Assembly (NCBI RefSeq): GCF_900187455.1
Contig: NZ_FYDX01000027.1
Span: 1-64,000, forward strand
Length of the DNA stretch: 64,000 nt
Reading direction: 5' to 3'
Source: Pseudomonas sp. Irchel 3E13
Lineage (GTDB): Bacteria > Pseudomonadota > Gammaproteobacteria > Pseudomonadales > Pseudomonadaceae
Positions 40,738 to 48,008 of this stretch are shown here, one piece after another. Each line of letters starts with the position of its first letter. Position 1 is the first letter of the stretch. Both the position numbers and the translations under genes were made by a program. Under the pieces are notes generated by a model. The model searched no databases and had not been told where the DNA came from. It saw only the letters and a program-made list of their open reading frames with translations.

Positions 40738-42453
40738 ATGACTGCCCTTCCCTCACACGCCCGCACAGTGGACTGCGATGTCCTGGTGATCGGTTCCGGC
40801 GCCGCCGGCCTCAGCGCTGCGGTAACCGCCGCATGGCACGGGCAGAAGGTCATCGTGGTGGAGAAAGACCCGGTCTTCGGCGGCGCCACCGCCTGGTCCG
40901 GTGGCTGGATGTGGGTGCCGTGCAACCCGCTGGCGCGCCGCGCCGGCATCGTCGAGGACCGCTCGGCGCCGCGTACCTACCTGGAACACGAACTCGGCGA
41001 GCGCTTCAACGCGCCGCTGATCGACGCCTTCCTCGAAGCCGCGCCAAACATGGTGAGCTTCTTCGAGAAACACACCGCACTGCAGTTCGCCGACGGCAAC
41101 GGCATTGCCGACATCCATGGCGACACGCCCGGCGCCGGCACGGGCGGTCGTTCGGTGATCGCCGCGCCCTACGACGGGCGCAAGGCCGGCAAGTTGCTCA
41201 AGCGCCTGCGCCGGACCATGCGCGAAACCTCGTTCTGGGGCATGCCGATCATGGCCGGCAAGGACCTCGGCGCCTTCCTCACCCTGACCCGCTCCTGGCG
41301 CTCGCTGCTGCACGTGACCCGGCGCATCGGCAAACACTTGATCGACCTCGCCACCCACGGCCGCGCCCTGCACCTGGTCAACGGCGTGGCCTTGATTGCG
41401 CGCCTGGCGAAATCCGCCGAAGACCTCGGCGTGCTGCTCTGGGAGTCGGCGCCCGCGCGGCGCCTGCTGCATGCGAATGGCCGGGTCAGCGGTGCGGTGG
41501 TGCAGACCGCCAACGGCGAAGTGACCATCAACGCCCGCGCCGTGGTCCTCGCCGCCGGCGGCTTCCCCAACGACATCGAACGCCGCAAGGCGATGTTCCC
41601 GCGCACGCCAACCGGCCACGAGCACCTGGCCCTGCCGCCGCTCGCCGCCAATGGCGACGGCCTGCGCCTGGGCGAGAGCGCCGGCGGCCGCGTCGCCGAC
41701 GACCTGCACTGCGCGGTGGCCTGGGCGCCAGTGTCGAAGGTGCCGTACAAGGACGGCAGCGCCGGCCATTTCCCGCACATCATCGAACGCGGCAAGCCGG
41801 GGATCATCGGTGTGCTGAGCAACGGCCAGCGCTTCGTCAACGAAGCCGGTGGCTACTACGACTACGTCAGCGCCATGGTCGCCGCCGCGCCGGGCGAGAA
41901 GGTCGAGTCCTGGCTGATCTGCGACCACACCTTCCAGCGCCGCTACGGCCTGGGCATCGCCCGCCCGTTCCCGCTGCCGACCTCGGCGCTGGTGCGCAAC
42001 GGCTACCTCAAACGCGCGGACAGCCTGCACGACCTGGCAAACCAATGCGGTATCGACGCCCGCGGCCTGCTCGACACCGTCAGCGAATACAACCGCCACG
42101 CCGAGCGCGGCGAAGATCCGCAATTCGGGCGCGGCACCACCCTCTACAACCGCAAACAGGGCGACGCCCTGCACGGTCCCAACCCGTGCGTGGCGCCCAT
42201 CGAGAAAGGCCCGTTCTACGCGGTCAACGTCGAGCCCGGTTGCTTCGGCACCTTCGCCGGGCTGCGCACCAACGAACACGCGCAAGTGCTGGACGCCCGT
42301 CAGCAACCCATCGAAGGCCTCTACGCCGCGGGTTGCGACATGGCCAGCATCATGGGCGGGCACTACCCCGCCGGCGGCATCAACCTCGGCCCGGCGGCGA
42401 CCTTCGGCTACATCGCCGCACGCCACATCAGTGGCGTCAGCGCCTACGAATGA
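40738..42453 (+). CDS. KstD/fumarate-reductase-like FAD-dependent dehydrogenase
   Basis: A 571-residue flavoprotein. The N-terminal FAD-binding VLVIGSGAAGLSAAVTAAWHG is followed by GGATAWSGGWMWVPCNPLA, a pattern typical of 3-ketosteroid-1-dehydrogenase relatives, and a C-terminal GGHYPAGGINLGPAATFGYIAA completes the FAD site. Such enzymes remove hydrogen next to a keto group on a ring. In this hydroaromatic setting desaturation of a keto-cyclohexane or cyclohexene carboxylate is a plausible but unproven reaction. ATG 40738 follows CGAGG by seven bases. The stop codon abuts the VOC gene stop codon. Confidence 0.84.
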   Translation: MTALPSHARTVDCDVLVIGSGAAGLSAAVTAAWHGQKVIVVEKDPVFGGATAWSGGWMWVPCNPLARRAGIVEDRSAPRTYLEHELGERFNAPLIDAFLEAAPNMVSFFEKHTALQFADGNGIADIHGDTPGAGTGGRSVIAAPYDGRKAGKLLKRLRRTMRETSFWGMPIMAGKDLGAFLTLTRSWRSLLHVTRRIGKHLIDLATHGRALHLVNGVALIARLAKSAEDLGVLLWESAPARRLLHANGRVSGAVVQTANGEVTINARAVVLAAGGFPNDIERRKAMFPRTPTGHEHLALPPLAANGDGLRLGESAGGRVADDLHCAVAWAPVSKVPYKDGSAGHFPHIIERGKPGIIGVLSNGQRFVNEAGGYYDYVSAMVAAAPGEKVESWLICDHTFQRRYGLGIARPFPLPTSALVRNGYLKRADSLHDLANQCGIDARGLLDTVSEYNRHAERGEDPQFGRGTTLYNRKQGDALHGPNPCVAPIEKGPFYAVNVEPGCFGTFAGLRTNEHAQVLDARQQPIEGLYAAGCDMASIMGGHYPAGGINLGPAATFGYIAARHISGVSAYE

Positions 42454-42858
42454 TCAGTTGAAGCGTTGCCCGGAAATCGCCGGGTGATAGATCGGCTGGA
42501 CCTTGTTCCCCGCAGGGTCCAGCAGGTGGAAGCTCCAGGTGCCATCGCCATGGGCGAACGGCGTGTCCAGCAAGGTCACGCCGCATTCCTTGAGATAGCC
42601 ATACCAGGCGTGCAATTCGTCCAGGCTGTCGACCACGAAACCGTAATGATCCACCGCCTGCGCCCCGCTGCTGGGGGCGAAGGCGCGGCCCAGCGACAGG
42701 TTGTCGTTGCCGCAGGTGAGATAGACCAGGTCTTCATGGGCACGGTGCAGCACCTCCATCCCCAGCACATCGACATAGAAGCGCTCACAGACTTCAAGGT
42801 TCGGCACCAGAATCGCGATATGGCGCAGGCCGTTGAGGCGGCTTGGACGAACAGGCAT
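42454..42858 (-). CDS. VOC-family (glyoxalase/extradiol-like) protein
   Basis: A 134-residue single vicinal-oxygen-chelate protein with paired beta-alpha-beta units: LRHIAILVPNLEVCERFYVDVLGMEV and VDHYGFVVDSLDELHAWY, ending FHLLDPAGNKVQPIYHP. Metal-ligand-type histidines occur in both halves. Relatives are small dioxygenases, isomerases and resistance proteins. ATG 42858 has GGAG nine bases upstream; the in-frame extension to 42894 overlaps the control region. It is divergent from the monooxygenase-fold gene across a GntR-type palindrome. Substrate unknown. Confidence 0.83.
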   Translation of the reverse strand: MPVRPSRLNGLRHIAILVPNLEVCERFYVDVLGMEVLHRAHEDLVYLTCGNDNLSLGRAFAPSSGAQAVDHYGFVVDSLDELHAWYGYLKECGVTLLDTPFAHGDGTWSFHLLDPAGNKVQPIYHPAISGQRFN

Positions 42859-42874
42859 GGTTTCGGCTCCGTTT

Positions 42875-42884
42875 TTGTATACAA
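42875..42884. promoter_or_regulatory. GntR(FadR)-type operator between VOC and ABM genes
   Basis: TTGTATACAA is a perfect ten-base palindrome in the 60-base gap between two divergent genes. The same core precedes the nucleobase permease at 10721-10734. Confidence 0.5.
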
Positions 42885-42918
42885 TTTTTCGCAAATATAA
42901 GACAAAACGGAGTTCGAC

Positions 42919-43224
42919 GTGTACAGCCTTCTACTCAAGACCCAGCTTCAGCCCGGTAGCCTGGAGCAATTCATGGATGCGATGAGCGTCAATGCCGCCC
43001 GTTCGGTGCGTGACGAACCGGGGTGTCTGGTGTTCGATGTGGTGCGGGACAGGAGTGCGCCGGATCTGGTCTGGCTGTATGAGGTGTACACGGATGAGGC
43101 GGCCTTCGAGGCCCATCTGCTGACGCCGCATTTCCTCGCCAGCCGGCCATTGGTGGACCCGCTGATCGTGCAGCAGGAGGTAATCGAGGGGGATGTGCTG
43201 GCGTTCAATGCCACGCGGGGATGA
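42919..43224 (+). CDS. ABM-fold small protein (putative quinol monooxygenase)
   Basis: A 101-residue protein of the antibiotic-biosynthesis-monooxygenase/YgiN fold: MYSLLLKTQLQPGSLEQFMD, then RDEPGCLVFDVVRD and LYEVYTDEAAFEAHLLTPHF. Such ferredoxin-like dimers oxidise quinols or act as small isomerases. It is divergent from the VOC gene with a common GntR-like operator, so the pair may act on the same ring product. Function is inference. Confidence 0.85.
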   Translation: MYSLLLKTQLQPGSLEQFMDAMSVNAARSVRDEPGCLVFDVVRDRSAPDLVWLYEVYTDEAAFEAHLLTPHFLASRPLVDPLIVQQEVIEGDVLAFNATRG

Positions 43225-43230
43225 AAGGTA

Positions 43231-43255
43231 TTTGGGACCGCTTTGCGGTCCCAAA
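43231..43255. terminator. Bidirectional hairpin between the ABM gene and pcaG
   Basis: Perfect 11-base stem (43231-43241 with 43245-43255) with a TTT loop, starting TTTGGGACC and ending in AAA. It separates convergent genes. Confidence 0.7.
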
Positions 43256-43270
43256 CAAAGAAGACTCCGA

Positions 43271-43876
43271 TCAGAAGTCGAAGAACACCGTCTCGCCCTC
43301 ACCCTGAATGCGGATGTCGAAGCGATACGCGGTCTTCCCGTTCAACTCGCAACGCTTGGCCACCAGGGTGGCGCGACGCTGTGGCTGCTCGATCAGGTTC
43401 AGCACCGGGTCCTTGGCGTTCGCCTCGGCTTCGTCATCGAAGTACAGACGGGTCTGCAGGTGGATGTTGATCCCCCGGGCAAACAGGCTGACGTTGATGT
43501 GCGGCGCCATCGGCACGCCGGCGGCGTTGTTCGCCACGCCGGGCTTGACGGTGTGCATGGTCCACTCGCCTTCGTCGAAGGTGGTGGCGGTGCGCCCGAA
43601 ACCGTTGAACGCATTTTCCACGTTGTAATCGGTGTTGTAGGCGCCGGTGTGGTCGGCCTGCCAGAACTCCACGAAGGAGTCGCGGACCAGGTGGCCATTA
43701 CCGTCATAGACGTTGCCGAACACCACGATGTGCTCGCCCGGCGCGCCTTCGCGGGCCATCTGGCTCCAGATTTCCTGAGCGCGGGGCGGGTTACCGGCGG
43801 CCGCCAGGGCCAGGCCGATGTGGACGTAAGGGCCGGCGGTCTGCGAAGGGGTTTCCGGCAGCAGTTCGATAGGCAT
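43271..43876 (-). CDS. pcaG: Protocatechuate 3,4-dioxygenase alpha subunit
   Basis: A 201-residue intradiol dioxygenase subunit that pairs with PcaH to open protocatechuate to beta-carboxymuconate. It opens LLPETPSQTAGPYVHIGLAL, the typical PcaG start, and carries the shared core YDGNGHLVRDSFVEFWQADHTG. As is usual for the alpha chain, the full iron-ligand set is not retained. It lies 13 bases downstream of pcaH and forms its operon. The gene ends near a hairpin. Confidence in the pair is high. Confidence 0.97.
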   Translation of the reverse strand: MPIELLPETPSQTAGPYVHIGLALAAAGNPPRAQEIWSQMAREGAPGEHIVVFGNVYDGNGHLVRDSFVEFWQADHTGAYNTDYNVENAFNGFGRTATTFDEGEWTMHTVKPGVANNAAGVPMAPHINVSLFARGINIHLQTRLYFDDEAEANAKDPVLNLIEQPQRRATLVAKRCELNGKTAYRFDIRIQGEGETVFFDF

Positions 43877-43889
43877 GACTGGACTCCTC

Positions 43890-44609
43890 TCAGCGGTTTT
43901 CGAAGTGGGTCTTGCGCTCGCCGCGCAACACGATGTCGAAGCGGTACGCCAGGCAATCCATCGGATTGGCGTTACCCATGTCCAGGCGCGCGATCAGGCG
44001 CTGAACGGCGTCCGGGTTGGCGATGGACTTGACGATCGGGCACAGCGGGATCAGCGGGTCGCCTTCGAAATACAGCTGGGTGATCAGACGCGTGGAGATC
44101 GACGGGCCGCTGATCGACACGTGGATGTGCGCCGGACGCCAGTCGTTCGGGCCGTTGCGCCATGGGTACGGGCCCGGCTTGATGGTGCGGAAGCTGTAGA
44201 AACCTTCGCTGTCGGTCAGCGCGCGGCCGACGCCACCGAAGTTGGGGTCCAGCGGCGCCAGGTAGCGGTCGTTCTTGTGGCGATAGCGGCCGCCAGCGTT
44301 GGCCTGCCACATTTCAACCAAAGTGTTGGGAATCGGCTTACCGTATTGATCGAAAACACGACCAGCAACGATGATGCGCTCGCCGACCGGCAGGCCACCG
44401 TTGTTGAAGTTCAGCAGCAGGTCGTTGTCGTGCTCACCGAAACCCAGGTGGGAAAAGTTCGGGCCGGTGCTTTCGCTGATCGACTGCGGAATGCTGACCA
44501 GCGCCTGGCTCGGCGAGCGGGCGATGGAGGTTTTGTAGTCCGGGGTGAAGGCTTTTGGATGCCAGTTTCGATCACGGATAACGAAGCGACTGGTGTCTGT
44601 AGCAGACAT
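43890..44609 (-). CDS. pcaH: Protocatechuate 3,4-dioxygenase beta subunit
   Basis: A 239-residue catalytic subunit holding the non-heme Fe(III). Iron ligands are visible as Y109 (GGRYRH), Y148 (PGPYPW), H161 and H163 (RPAHIHVSI), one position beyond the classical numbering. It opens the aromatic ring of protocatechuate as the entry to the beta-ketoadipate pathway. Other pca genes are not in the window. The promoter region holds a PcaQ-type inverted repeat, 113 bases upstream. Protocatechuate from QuiC would feed this enzyme. Confidence 0.97.
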   Translation of the reverse strand: MSATDTSRFVIRDRNWHPKAFTPDYKTSIARSPSQALVSIPQSISESTGPNFSHLGFGEHDNDLLLNFNNGGLPVGERIIVAGRVFDQYGKPIPNTLVEMWQANAGGRYRHKNDRYLAPLDPNFGGVGRALTDSEGFYSFRTIKPGPYPWRNGPNDWRPAHIHVSISGPSISTRLITQLYFEGDPLIPLCPIVKSIANPDAVQRLIARLDMGNANPMDCLAYRFDIVLRGERKTHFENR

Positions 44610-44721
44610 GCCGTTCTCCTGTTCTTGGATTTATGGAGAGCCCGATCAGGACGGGCGAGGTGGTGTGACAAAGTGTCTCGCGGACCAGCCCCGGCGAATA
44701 CTGAAAAGAACACCGACAAAC

Positions 44722-44737
44722 ATAACCATTTGGTTAT
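44722..44737. promoter_or_regulatory. PcaQ-type LysR operator upstream of pcaHG
   Basis: ATAACC-ATTT-GGTTAT matches the PcaQ binding motif ATAACC-N4-GGTTAA known from rhizobia at all but one position, and extends to an eight-base inverted repeat (44721-44738). It lies between pcaH and the divergent metalloprotease gene. No pcaQ gene is in the window. Confidence 0.65.
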
Positions 44738-44816
44738 GAATAGCGACAGGGCTCCCTCGACCAAGGGTCGTGGGCTAACCTTTCATGGCGATAAATCCAC
44801 CCGGGAGAGACAACCC

Positions 44817-45695
44817 ATGCAATGGCGAAAAGGCAGACGCAGCGACAACGTGGTCGATGCACGGGGCGACAGTCCGGGCGGTCCGCGCTTCGGTGGCGGC
44901 AAGGGGCTCACCCTCGGCGCGGTGGTGCTGATCGTCGGTATCGGCCTGCTCACCGGGCAAGACCCGATGCAGATCCTCGGCCAACTCGCCGGACAAATGG
45001 AACAAGGCGCCCCGACACAAACCCAGACTGGCCAGAAGCCGGCGGCCAATGACGAAGGCAGCCAGTTCGTCGCCAGCATCCTCGGCGACACCGAAGACAC
45101 CTGGCGGGCGCTCTTCGCCCAGGCCGGCAAGCAATACAAGGACCCGAAACTGGTGCTGTTCAGCGGCCAGGTGAAATCCGCCTGCGGCTTCGCCACCTCG
45201 GCCACCGGCCCGTTCTACTGCCCGGCGGACCAGCAGGTGTACCTGGACATGAGCTTCTTCCGCGAAATGGAACAACGCTTCGCCGCCGCCGGCGACTTCG
45301 CCCAGGCCTACGTGATCGCCCACGAGGTCGGCCACCATGTGCAGACGCTGCTGGGCGTTTCGGCCAAGGTCGACGCGGCGCGGCGCAGCGGCCAGCGGGT
45401 CGAGGGCGCCAACGGCCTGCTGGTGCGTCAGGAATTGCAGGCCGACTGCCTGGCCGGGGTCTGGGCCTATCAGGCGCAGCAACGGCACAACTGGCTGGAA
45501 CCGGGCGACGTCGAAGAAGCCCTCAACGCCGCCAACGCCATCGGCGACGACCGCCTGCAGCAACAGGGCCAGGGCCGCGTGGTTCCCGACTCGTTCACCC
45601 ACGGCACTTCGGCGCAGCGAGTGCGCTGGTTCAAGGCCGGTTTCGGCAAGGGTGATATCAACCAGTGCGACACCTTCAACGCCAAGGCGCTCTGA
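44817..45695 (+). CDS. YpfJ-like neutral zinc metallopeptidase
   Basis: A 292-residue membrane-anchored protein of the putative neutral zinc metallopeptidase family. One membrane segment (about 32-48: LTLGAVVLIVGIGLLTG) is preceded by a charged N-terminus, and the catalytic HEVGHH motif is near residue 170. The ELQADCLAGVWAYQ segment, with a likely third zinc ligand, follows. ATG 44817 has GGGAGAG upstream; the in-frame open frame far upstream is antisense to pcaH and not coding. Substrate unknown. Confidence 0.9.
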   Translation: MQWRKGRRSDNVVDARGDSPGGPRFGGGKGLTLGAVVLIVGIGLLTGQDPMQILGQLAGQMEQGAPTQTQTGQKPAANDEGSQFVASILGDTEDTWRALFAQAGKQYKDPKLVLFSGQVKSACGFATSATGPFYCPADQQVYLDMSFFREMEQRFAAAGDFAQAYVIAHEVGHHVQTLLGVSAKVDAARRSGQRVEGANGLLVRQELQADCLAGVWAYQAQQRHNWLEPGDVEEALNAANAIGDDRLQQQGQGRVVPDSFTHGTSAQRVRWFKAGFGKGDINQCDTFNAKAL

Positions 45696-45732
45696 TAATC
45701 CCCCTGCAAATACCCCTTCTTTTTCCATCCAC

Positions 45733-45752
45733 AGCCCCGCACTTGCGGGGCT
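45733..45752 (+). terminator. Hairpin after the metallopeptidase gene
   Basis: An eight-base perfect stem (45733-45740 with 45745-45752) with a four-base loop, followed by T-rich but not uninterrupted sequence. Confidence 0.6.
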
Positions 45753-45799
45753 TGTCACATTTTGTTGAGTGTTTTTGTCGGTTTTACTGAAAAAGCGTT

Positions 45800-45825
45800 T
45801 CAGCTCCCCGTCTTATCGCCGATAA
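45800..45825 (+). promoter_or_regulatory. FliA (sigma-28) promoter of the chemoreceptor gene
   Basis: TCAGCT, 12 bases, then a perfect GCCGATAA -10 element. This matches the flagellar sigma factor pattern TCAAGT-N12-GCCGATAA and lies 79 bases before the chemoreceptor start. FliA control is normal for chemoreceptor genes. Confidence 0.65.
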
Positions 45826-45903
45826 AAGCTCCTCAACATCCGCTGGCCTCCAAGAAAAACAAATCATCAGCGACCCGATTACACCTTTTCCTGGAGGGAA
45901 CCC

Positions 45904-47823
45904 ATGAACAGTTGGTTTGCCAACATCAGCGTCAACCTGAAACTCGGCCTGGGCTTCGGCCTGGTCCTGCTGCTGACCGCCTTGCTCGCACTGACCGGCT
46001 GGAACAGCCTCGACAGCCTGATCCAGCGCAGCAACTGGATGAGCGACATCACCCGCCTCAACAGCGACCTGACCAACCTGCGGGTCGCGCGCCTGCAATA
46101 CATGCTGGCCAACGGCGACGACGACGCCGCCGGCAACGTGCAGGTCAAGCTCAATGAATTCAGCCAGCAACAGCAACGCTTGCTGAAGACCTTCAAGAGC
46201 CCGGAAAACGTCAAGCTGCTGGAAGAGCAGGCGCAGATCATCAGCGCCTATCAGGTCTCGCTGAACAAGATGCGCGCCACCTACAAGGCCAGCGCGACCG
46301 CCCGCAGCGACCTGGAAACCACCGCCGCTACCGCCCTGCAACTGATCGAGGGCATCAACCGCGACGTGCTCACCCAGCCGGACAGCGATTCCGCCCGCCT
46401 GGAGCAATACCGCGCCGCCAGCGCCGCCAAGGAGCAACTGCTGCTGGTACGCCTGGAAGTCCGCGGCTACATCGCCGACAACACCGCGCAAAGCGAACAG
46501 ACCGCCCTGCGCCAACTGGATAGCGCGCTGGACCAGGCCCGCCAGCTGAGCCGCGCCCTGCCCAACGAGACCGCGCGCATCCAGCAGTTCGAAACGGCCT
46601 TGAGCGGCTATCGCGATGCCCTCAACCGCTACAAGGCGGCTATCGCCGAGATCGGCGTAGCGCGCCAGGAAATGACCGCGCAGGGCTACGACATCGTCAA
46701 TCGCAGCGAAGCCCTCTACAAGATCCAGCTCGAGCGCCGCGACGCCGAAAGCGCCCAAGCCAGCACCCTGCAACTGATCGCAACCCTGCTGGCACTGCTC
46801 ACCGGCATCGTCGCTGCGGTGCTGATCACCCGCCAGATCACCCGCCCGCTGCGCCAGACCCTGGACGTGGTCGAGCGCATCGCCGCCGGCGACCTGACCC
46901 ACGAACTGCGCGTCACCCGCCGCGACGAAATGGGCGTGCTGCAACAAGGCATCCAGCGCATGGGCACGACCCTGCGCGAGTTGATCAGCGGCATCCGTGA
47001 TGGCGTCACACAAATCGCCAGCGCCGCCGAAGAACTCTCCGCAGTGACCGAGCAGACCAGCGCCGGCGCCAACAACCAGAAAGTCGAGACCGATCAGGTC
47101 GCCACCGCCATGCACGAAATGGCGACCACCGTGCAGGAAGTCGCGCGTAACGCCGAGCACGCTTCCGAAGCCGCAACCGACGCCGACAAGCAGGCCCGGG
47201 CCGGCGATCAGGTGGTGTCGCAAGCCATCGCCCAGATCGAAAAACTCGCGGGCGAAGTGGAGCGCTCCACTCAAGCCATGGCGCAGTTGCAGCAAGAAAG
47301 CCAGAAGATCGGCAGCGTCATGGACGTGATCAAGTCGGTGGCCGAACAGACCAACCTGCTGGCCCTCAACGCCGCCATCGAAGCGGCCCGTGCCGGCGAG
47401 GCCGGACGTGGATTCGCGGTGGTCGCGGATGAAGTCCGCGGGCTGGCCCAGCGCACCCAGAAATCCACCGAAGAAATCGAAGAACTGGTCGCCGGCCTGC
47501 AGAGCGGCACCCAGCAGGTGGCCAACATCATGCTCGGCAGCCGCAGCCTGACCGACAGCGGCGTCGAACTGACGCGCAAGGCCGGCACCTCACTGGAAAG
47601 CATCACCCGTGTGGTGTCCGACATCCAGTCGATGAACCAGCAGATCGCCGCAGCAGCCGAACAGCAGAGCGCCGTGGCCGAAGAAATCAGCCGCAGTATC
47701 TTGAGCGTGCGGGATGTGTCGGAACAGACAGCGGCGGCGAGCGATGAGACGGCGGCGTCCAGTGTCGAGCTGGCGCGGCTGGGGAATCAGTTGCAGTTGA
47801 TGGTGAGTCACTTCCGGGTGTGA
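45904..47823 (+). CDS. HBM-type methyl-accepting chemotaxis protein
   Basis: A 639-residue chemoreceptor. Membrane helices at about 14-33 and 279-298 enclose a long, all-helical periplasmic region of some 245 residues, the size and character of the helical bimodular (HBM) domain of McpS, which binds organic acids such as malate and succinate. A HAMP domain and a signalling domain with the conserved EQTNLLALNAAIEAARAGE hairpin follow. It is next to pcaGH but its ligand is unknown. A FliA-type promoter precedes it. Confidence 0.9.
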   Translation: MNSWFANISVNLKLGLGFGLVLLLTALLALTGWNSLDSLIQRSNWMSDITRLNSDLTNLRVARLQYMLANGDDDAAGNVQVKLNEFSQQQQRLLKTFKSPENVKLLEEQAQIISAYQVSLNKMRATYKASATARSDLETTAATALQLIEGINRDVLTQPDSDSARLEQYRAASAAKEQLLLVRLEVRGYIADNTAQSEQTALRQLDSALDQARQLSRALPNETARIQQFETALSGYRDALNRYKAAIAEIGVARQEMTAQGYDIVNRSEALYKIQLERRDAESAQASTLQLIATLLALLTGIVAAVLITRQITRPLRQTLDVVERIAAGDLTHELRVTRRDEMGVLQQGIQRMGTTLRELISGIRDGVTQIASAAEELSAVTEQTSAGANNQKVETDQVATAMHEMATTVQEVARNAEHASEAATDADKQARAGDQVVSQAIAQIEKLAGEVERSTQAMAQLQQESQKIGSVMDVIKSVAEQTNLLALNAAIEAARAGEAGRGFAVVADEVRGLAQRTQKSTEEIEELVAGLQSGTQQVANIMLGSRSLTDSGVELTRKAGTSLESITRVVSDIQSMNQQIAAAAEQQSAVAEEISRSILSVRDVSEQTAAASDETAASSVELARLGNQLQLMVSHFRV

Positions 47824-47848
47824 GCATGAGGCTCCAGTCAGGAGACCG

Positions 47849-48008
47849 GGTAATGGCGACCAGATGCTAGTCGACAGTTTTTCAGCGTTCTCAAGACCGA
47901 GCGCCGCGCGGGCGGCGCTCGATCTCAAGAACGCTGGAACACTTCGGGCTAGCGCCTAGTGGTCATTACTCGATCTTTTGACAAGCGCCTTCTAGCCATT
48001 ACCTGACC
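47849..48008. repeat. Composite fold-back repeat between the chemoreceptor and ggt genes
   Basis: A strong inverted repeat at 47883-47936 (inner nine-base stem 47899-47907 with 47912-47920, outer CAGCGTTCT/AGAACGCTG arms) is flanked by further imperfect arms: GTAATGGC near 47850 pairs with GCCATTAC near 47995 and with GTCATTAC near 47962. It resembles a REP-like or MITE-like element. The right edge overlaps the end of ggt. Confidence 0.55.

Noticed and set aside
43875..44816. N-terminal extension of the metallopeptidase
   Set aside because: It runs antisense to pcaH; ATG 44817 has a good binding site and starts just before the membrane anchor.
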